19,318 nt of DNA from positions 1 through 19,318 of the forward strand of contig JAAFJZ010000006.1 of the NCBI GenBank assembly GCA_013298205.1. The letters are read 5' to 3'. The notes beneath the pieces were generated by a model, which made no database searches, was not told the DNA's origin, and worked only from the letters and a program-made list of their open reading frames with translations. Shown here in pieces: positions 15,966 to 19,318 of this stretch; position 1 is the stretch's first letter, and the number at the start of each line of letters is the position of its first letter. Source of the stretch: Cytophagales bacterium (GTDB lineage: Bacteria; Bacteroidota; Bacteroidia; Cytophagales; UBA9547). The translations under genes were made by a program, and so were the position numbers.

Positions 15966-17936
15966 ATGGTCAAATCAATTACAAAAATTTGTTTAAGCTT
16001 TTGTTTAGCTTGTAACATCAACGCTTTCTCTGCAGGAGAATTTATTACCATTTGGGATTTATCAAAACCAGGTCCGGGTGACACCGAACTCACGTTTGGG
16101 GTAGAGACAGCAGGTACAGTAAGCTACTCATGGGAAACATTTCCTATTCCTAATTCTTCAGGAGTGGGTACTTTTAGTGGAACTACATTTTTGGCTACTG
16201 GTTTGCCTGCCAACACAACCATTCGTTTGAAAATAGCTCCAACTAATTTTCAAAGAATTAATATAAATAATGGTCTTGACAGAGCTCGTTTGATAGACAT
16301 TACCCAGTGGGGTACTTGCAACTGGACTTCGATGGTGTATGCTTTTTATGGTTGTGTAAATTTAGAAGGAAATGGAGCTAGCGATGTTCCTAATTTGAGT
16401 AACGTAACTGATATGTCAGGTATGTTTTTGAATGCTCGTGCATTTAATCAGCCTATTGGCGGATGGAATACAGCTAATGTTACTAATATGAATAGTATGT
16501 TTTACCTTGCCGGAGCTTTTAATCAATCTATTGGCGGATGGAATACTAGTAATGTTACCAATATGGGTGCTATGTTTAATGGTGCCAGAGCTTTTAACCA
16601 GCCTATTGGAGGTTGGAATGTGGCTAATGTATATAATATGGCACAAATGTTTAATGATGCCACTGCTTTTAATCAGCCTATTGGAGGTTGGAATGTGGCT
16701 AATGTAAATAATATGTCTGAAATGTTTAGAGATGCCACAGCTTTTAACCAACCTATTGGTGGGTGGAATACAAGCAATGTTACCGAAATGGTATATATGT
16801 TTCACCGTGCTCGAGCTTTTAATCAATCTATTGGCGGATGGAATACGAGCAATGTTACCAGTATGATTGCTATGTTTTTAGATGCTACATCTTTTAACCA
16901 ACCTATTGGTGGGTGGAATACAGGAAATGTTACCAATATGGGTGCTATGTTTAACGGTGCCTTCGCTTTTAATCAAAATTTAAGTGCTTGGGGTACAAGG
17001 CTTCATCCAACTGTAGATTTATTTAATTTTATAGTTAATAGCGGTATGAACGGCACAAACTACGATGCTTTGCTTACTGGTTTTAATGCTGGTACGGTTA
17101 CGGGGCGTAGTTTAGGGGCATTAAATGTTCGCTACTGCAGTGCTGGTGCTGCTCGTGCCAATTTAATAAGTACTGGAGTAGGAGGCAAAATGTGGACAAT
17201 AAACGATTCCGGTCTTGCTTCTAATACTAGTATTGTAACTCAACCTTTGGCAAGTGCTAATTTGCCTAGCGGCACATTACAAATTTTTGAAGTTTCGGCT
17301 ACAGGTTCAAATTTAAGATATATGTGGACGAATGGTTTGAGTAACACTTCAAGCATGAGTACAAGTGTGGCAGGTATTTATTTTGTAACTGTTACAGGCT
17401 CATGTGGAACTGCGGTGAGCAATGCAGCAAGTTTAACTACAACATCTCCTTGTCAACCCACAACAATCCAACCTTTCCCTTCACTAATTACCGTATGTTC
17501 AGGTATTTCAGTGCCAATTGTAGCTACCGCCACAGGTAGTAATTTGGTTTATGCTTGGAATACTGGAATTTCTGGTGCAAGTGCTACAGTTTCTACTTCA
17601 GGTACATATATAGTAACGGTTACAGGTGCTTGTGGCGTAAAAGTTTCAAATCCGGTACAGGTAAATGTGAATGATTGTACGCCAACTTCTACCAATCTGC
17701 CTACCTACCAATCTACCTTTTCTATTTATCCTAATCCGACATCAGGAACGTTCACAATAGAAGTTTCACTTTTTGAAAAAGTGGAACTTCTTAGCTATAC
17801 CATTTCTTCCATCGAAGGAAAAGTAGTAACCAAAGGACAACTTATTTCAGGTAAAAATGAAATTACAACTGCTTTAAGCAAAGGGATTTACTTTGTGAAA
17901 GTAGGGAATGCTTTTAAGAAATTAATAATTGAATAA
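15966..17936 (+). CDS. Secreted BspA-like repeat protein with a T9SS sorting domain
   Basis: A 656-residue predicted cell-surface or secreted protein. Residues 1-23 form a signal peptide with a likely cleavage after AFSA. Residues about 135-370 carry the DUF285/BspA-like repeat: seven units of 25 residues of the form AFNQPIGGWNTSNVTNMxxMF, with degenerate units at both ends. Such repeats form extended leucine-rich-like solenoids in adhesins. Two Ig/PKD-like modules follow (about 420-575; GSNLRYMWTNGLSN and GSNLVYAWNTGISG). The last 72 residues (from FSIYPNPTSGTFTIE to GIYFVKVGNAFKKLIIE) are a type A sorting domain for the Bacteroidota type IX secretion system. It follows the two-component pair by 196 bp, with two palindromes in between, so regulation by that pair is plausible. 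A role in adhesion is likely from family knowledge, but the ligand is unknown. Confidence 0.92.
   Translation: MVKSITKICLSFCLACNINAFSAGEFITIWDLSKPGPGDTELTFGVETAGTVSYSWETFPIPNSSGVGTFSGTTFLATGLPANTTIRLKIAPTNFQRININNGLDRARLIDITQWGTCNWTSMVYAFYGCVNLEGNGASDVPNLSNVTDMSGMFLNARAFNQPIGGWNTANVTNMNSMFYLAGAFNQSIGGWNTSNVTNMGAMFNGARAFNQPIGGWNVANVYNMAQMFNDATAFNQPIGGWNVANVNNMSEMFRDATAFNQPIGGWNTSNVTEMVYMFHRARAFNQSIGGWNTSNVTSMIAMFLDATSFNQPIGGWNTGNVTNMGAMFNGAFAFNQNLSAWGTRLHPTVDLFNFIVNSGMNGTNYDALLTGFNAGTVTGRSLGALNVRYCSAGAARANLISTGVGGKMWTINDSGLASNTSIVTQPLASANLPSGTLQIFEVSATGSNLRYMWTNGLSNTSSMSTSVAGIYFVTVTGSCGTAVSNAASLTTTSPCQPTTIQPFPSLITVCSGISVPIVATATGSNLVYAWNTGISGASATVSTSGTYIVTVTGACGVKVSNPVQVNVNDCTPTSTNLPTYQSTFSIYPNPTSGTFTIEVSLFEKVELLSYTISSIEGKVVTKGQLISGKNEITTALSKGIYFVKVGNAFKKLIIE
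16440..16964 (+). repeat. Seven tandem 75-bp units encoding BspA-like repeats
   Basis: Units start at 16440, 16515, 16590, 16665, 16740, 16815 and 16890, each exactly 75 bp and in frame. Neighbouring units 3 and 4 share the wording 'ggaggttggaatgtggct'. Units 2 and 6 share 'caatctattggcggatgg', and units 5 and 7 share 'caacctattggtgggtgg'. This codon-level pattern shows recent duplication of single units and of unit pairs. Confidence 0.95.
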
Positions 17937-17962
17937 ATACGCAAAATTGTAGATATATTCAA

Positions 17963-17995
17963 AACTTTCCAAAAGTTTTAAGCTTTTGGAAAGTT
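17963..17995 (+). terminator. Hairpin terminator after the BspA-like gene
   Basis: Perfect 13-bp inverted repeat (AACTTTCCAAAAG, 17963-17975, with 17983-17995) around a 7-base loop, starting 26 bp past the stop. It is followed by ATTATTT rather than a clean T-run, so termination may be partial. Confidence 0.6.
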
Positions 17996-18058
17996 ATTAT
18001 TTAAAAATACAAAATCATTCTTAGAAACAAATAACAAATTGAATCTATAAAGAAGCTT

Positions 18059-18086
18059 AAAGCCCCATCGGAGGTTTGGGGTTTTT
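18059..18086 (+). terminator. Second intrinsic terminator after the BspA-like gene
   Basis: Stem AAAGCCCCA (18059-18067) with TGGGGTTTT (18077-18085, one G-U pair), 9-base loop, ending in a run of five T. This is the most GC-rich hairpin of the region and a good rho-independent terminator. Together with the hairpin at 17963-17995 it insulates the following Rpn-type gene. Confidence 0.75.
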
Positions 18087-18192
18087 AAACTTTTTAAAAG
18101 TTATTTTGAAATGACTTATAAAATAACTTGTCTCTACAAAACTTTCTTATTTCGATGAAAATCACAAGCTAGAATAACAAATAAATTCAGTA

Positions 18193-18243
18193 TTTAAAAC
18201 TTCAAAAACAAAATACGTATATTTGCTACATAATTATTAAGCT
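18193..18243 (+). repeat. 51-bp leader repeat, copy 2 (upstream of second Rpn-type gene)
   Basis: Matches 12815-12865 at 49 of 51 positions and again ends at the ATG. It contains the -7 element TATATTTG at 18218-18225. Left of 18193 similarity to the first copy fades, so the shared block is leader plus gene. Confidence 0.75.
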
Positions 18244-19197
18244 ATGTACTCCAAGTATATCAATCCTTTTACAGATTTTGGTTTTAAAAAACTTTTTGGT
18301 GAAGAAGCAAGCAAGCCACAGTTGATAGATTTTTTGAATTGCCTATTACCTGAAAATGATAAAATTTTTGATCTTAGTTTTAAAGATAAGGACCAATCGG
18401 GCAAAGCAAATAATCATAGAAAAGCGGTTTATGATATTTATTGCGAAAACGAAAAAGGTGAGAAATTTATCGTAGAGTTGCAAAGTGTTCATCAACAGTT
18501 TTTTAAAGATCGCACCATTTATTATTCTACTTTTCCTATTCAAGAACAAGCCAAAAAAGGCGATTGGAATTACGAATTAAAATCTGTGTATTGCGTTGGC
18601 GTATTGGGTTTTACATTTGATGATTATAAAAATGAACCTGAAAAAGGAGAAGTAATTCATACCGTTCAACTCAAAGACCAAAACAACAAGATTTTTTATA
18701 ACAAGTTAAAGTATGTGTATGTTGAAGTACCGAATTTCAAAAAGAAATTAGATGAATTAGAAACCCAACTTGATAAATGGCTTTATTTCATTAAAAATTT
18801 AGAAAATCTCAACCAAATTCCTGAAATTTTTAAAGATACTGTTTTTATAGAAGCCTTTCAAAACGCAGAATTAGCCAAGTTTACAGAAGCAGAAAGAGCG
18901 AGTTATGAAGCAAGTTTAAAAACACTAAGAGACAATTATGCAAGTTTTGAATCTGCCAAAAAATTGGCTTTTCTAGAGGGAGAGGCGATAGGAGAAGCAA
19001 GAGGAATAAAAAAAGGTGAGGTAATCGGAGAAGAAATAGGAATAAAAAAAGGTGAGGTAATTGGAAGAGATGAAGAAAGAAAAGAAAGTGAACTAAGAAT
19101 AAAAAAATTAGCCAAAACCATGAAAAATAGAGGCGAACCAATTGAAAAAATCATTGAATATACAGGTTTAACAAAAGAAGAAATTGATGCACTTTAG
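18244..19197 (+). CDS. Rpn-type PD-(D/E)XK nuclease / putative transposase, copy 2
   Basis: A 317-residue paralog of the gene at 12866. Residues 1-242 are identical except Glu216 to Ala, so the D64, E78 and Q80 nuclease residues are all kept. At the DNA level about 38 codons differ silently over the same stretch. The proteins diverge at residue 243 (LAFLEGEAIGEA here against LAYQEGEEKGIE) and differ in the repeat tail, which has two full 12-residue units (IGEARGIKKGEV, IGEEIGIKKGEV) and then a charged RDEERKESELR segment. They converge again at the end (KKLAK.MK..GEPIEK..EYTGLTKEEIDAL). It has its own leader promoter and is protected from upstream transcription by two terminators. A third copy begins 51 bp after its stop in the same direction. 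Confidence 0.88.
   Translation: MYSKYINPFTDFGFKKLFGEEASKPQLIDFLNCLLPENDKIFDLSFKDKDQSGKANNHRKAVYDIYCENEKGEKFIVELQSVHQQFFKDRTIYYSTFPIQEQAKKGDWNYELKSVYCVGVLGFTFDDYKNEPEKGEVIHTVQLKDQNNKIFYNKLKYVYVEVPNFKKKLDELETQLDKWLYFIKNLENLNQIPEIFKDTVFIEAFQNAELAKFTEAERASYEASLKTLRDNYASFESAKKLAFLEGEAIGEARGIKKGEVIGEEIGIKKGEVIGRDEERKESELRIKKLAKTMKNRGEPIEKIIEYTGLTKEEIDAL
18988..19065 (+). repeat. In-frame 36-bp tail repeat of Rpn copy 2
   Basis: A 23-base stretch at 19003-19025 is repeated exactly at 19039-19061, a 36-bp period. In protein terms there are two full units (residues 249-260 and 261-272) and a partial third, against one full and one partial unit in the paralog at 12866. Confidence 0.82.
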
Positions 19198-19248
19198 CTT
19201 TTATTTAAAAATTAACGAAATAAAAACCACGGATTCAAGTAATAAGCT

Positions 19249-19318
19249 ATGTACTCCAAGTATATCAATCCTTTTACCGATTTTGGCTTTAAAAAGCTAT
19301 TTGGTGAAGAAGCGAGCA
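19249..19318 (+). CDS. Rpn-type PD-(D/E)XK nuclease, copy 3 (N-terminus only, cut by window end)
   Basis: ATG at 19249 opens a frame whose first 23 residues (MYSKYINPFTDFGFKKLFGE, then EAS) equal those of the two complete copies, with further silent changes (for example acc, ggc, aag and gcg codons). Only the last few bases before the ATG (TAAGCT) match the 51-bp leader of the other copies. The TATATTTG promoter element is absent, so this gene probably depends on transcription from copy 2. The rest lies beyond the window. Confidence 0.85.
   Translation, partial: MYSKYINPFTDFGFKKLFGEEAS

Larger units (their letters stand above)
17937..18243. other. 307-bp intergenic region before the second Rpn-type gene
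   Basis: It holds two terminator hairpins (17963-17995 and 18059-18086) and, at its end, the 51-bp leader repeat of the Rpn-type gene (18193-18243). Nothing else is recognisable between about 18090 and 18192. Confidence 0.7.

Noticed and set aside
16416..16826. 136-residue minus-strand frame opposite the BspA-like repeats
   Set aside because: Its apparent repeats (HIPTSNRLIKSSG type) simply mirror the 75-bp coding repeats on the plus strand.
16440..16964. CRISPR array
   Set aside because: The regular 75-bp spacing comes from coding repeats in one frame; there are no unique spacers between identical short repeats.
18881..19154. Minus-strand frames rich in Phe/Leu/Pro opposite the Rpn tail
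   Set aside because: They are antisense shadows of the GE/K-rich tail repeats, with no family resemblance and no promoter.
12866..19197. Rpn-type genes as a classical insertion sequence or composite transposon
   Set aside because: Flanks of copies 1 and 2 share only a 51-bp leader. No terminal inverted repeats or target-site duplications were found, and the family is a nuclease without a DDE transposase.

Overview
The window is AT-rich DNA from a member of the Bacteroidota. This rests on several independent signs: promoter-like TTTG / TAnnTTTG elements instead of sigma70 boxes, an absence of obvious Shine-Dalgarno sequences, a type IX secretion (T9SS) sorting domain on a surface protein, a DUF4286 protein, a SusC/TonB-receptor-type remnant and a Bacteroidota-style carotenoid desaturase (CrtD-like). 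I cannot place it below phylum with confidence.

Left part (1 to about 12,200) is ordinary chromosomal core. It holds the tail of a probable short-chain dehydrogenase, a lipoyl-dependent 2-oxo acid dehydrogenase E2 subunit (+), then a mostly minus-strand block: crtD-like carotenoid desaturase, polA, dxs, yidC, a family-4-type glycosyltransferase and tRNA-Thr(UGU). A small DUF4286 gene on the plus strand sits between polA and dxs. Dxs feeds isoprenoid synthesis and CrtD acts on carotenoids, so two ends of one pathway are close together, but they are not in one transcription unit. yidC has a good intrinsic terminator behind it, and tRNA-Thr has a near-textbook Bacteroidota promoter (TTTG-N19-TACTTTTG).

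Right part (about 12,200 to 19,318) looks accessory. It starts with a decayed C-terminal fragment of a TonB-dependent receptor. Then come two complete genes and the start of a third for an Rpn-type PD-(D/E)XK nuclease / putative transposase (12866, 18244, 19249). Between the first two lie a NarL/LuxR-type response regulator, its HisKA_3-type membrane histidine kinase (3 bp apart) and a large secreted protein with BspA-like 25-residue repeats and a T9SS tail.

The most interesting structures are in this right part. (1) The Rpn paralogs differ by one residue over the first 242 but by roughly 38 synonymous codons, while their C-terminal tails vary through an in-frame 36-bp (12-residue) tandem repeat. 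(2) Two near-identical palindromes, TACCTACAT-N5-ATGTAG, lie 109 bp apart between the kinase gene and the surface-protein gene. The second abuts a promoter-like -7 element lacking a -33 box, as expected for an activator site, possibly for the adjacent response regulator. (3) The surface-protein repeats show higher-order duplication at DNA level.
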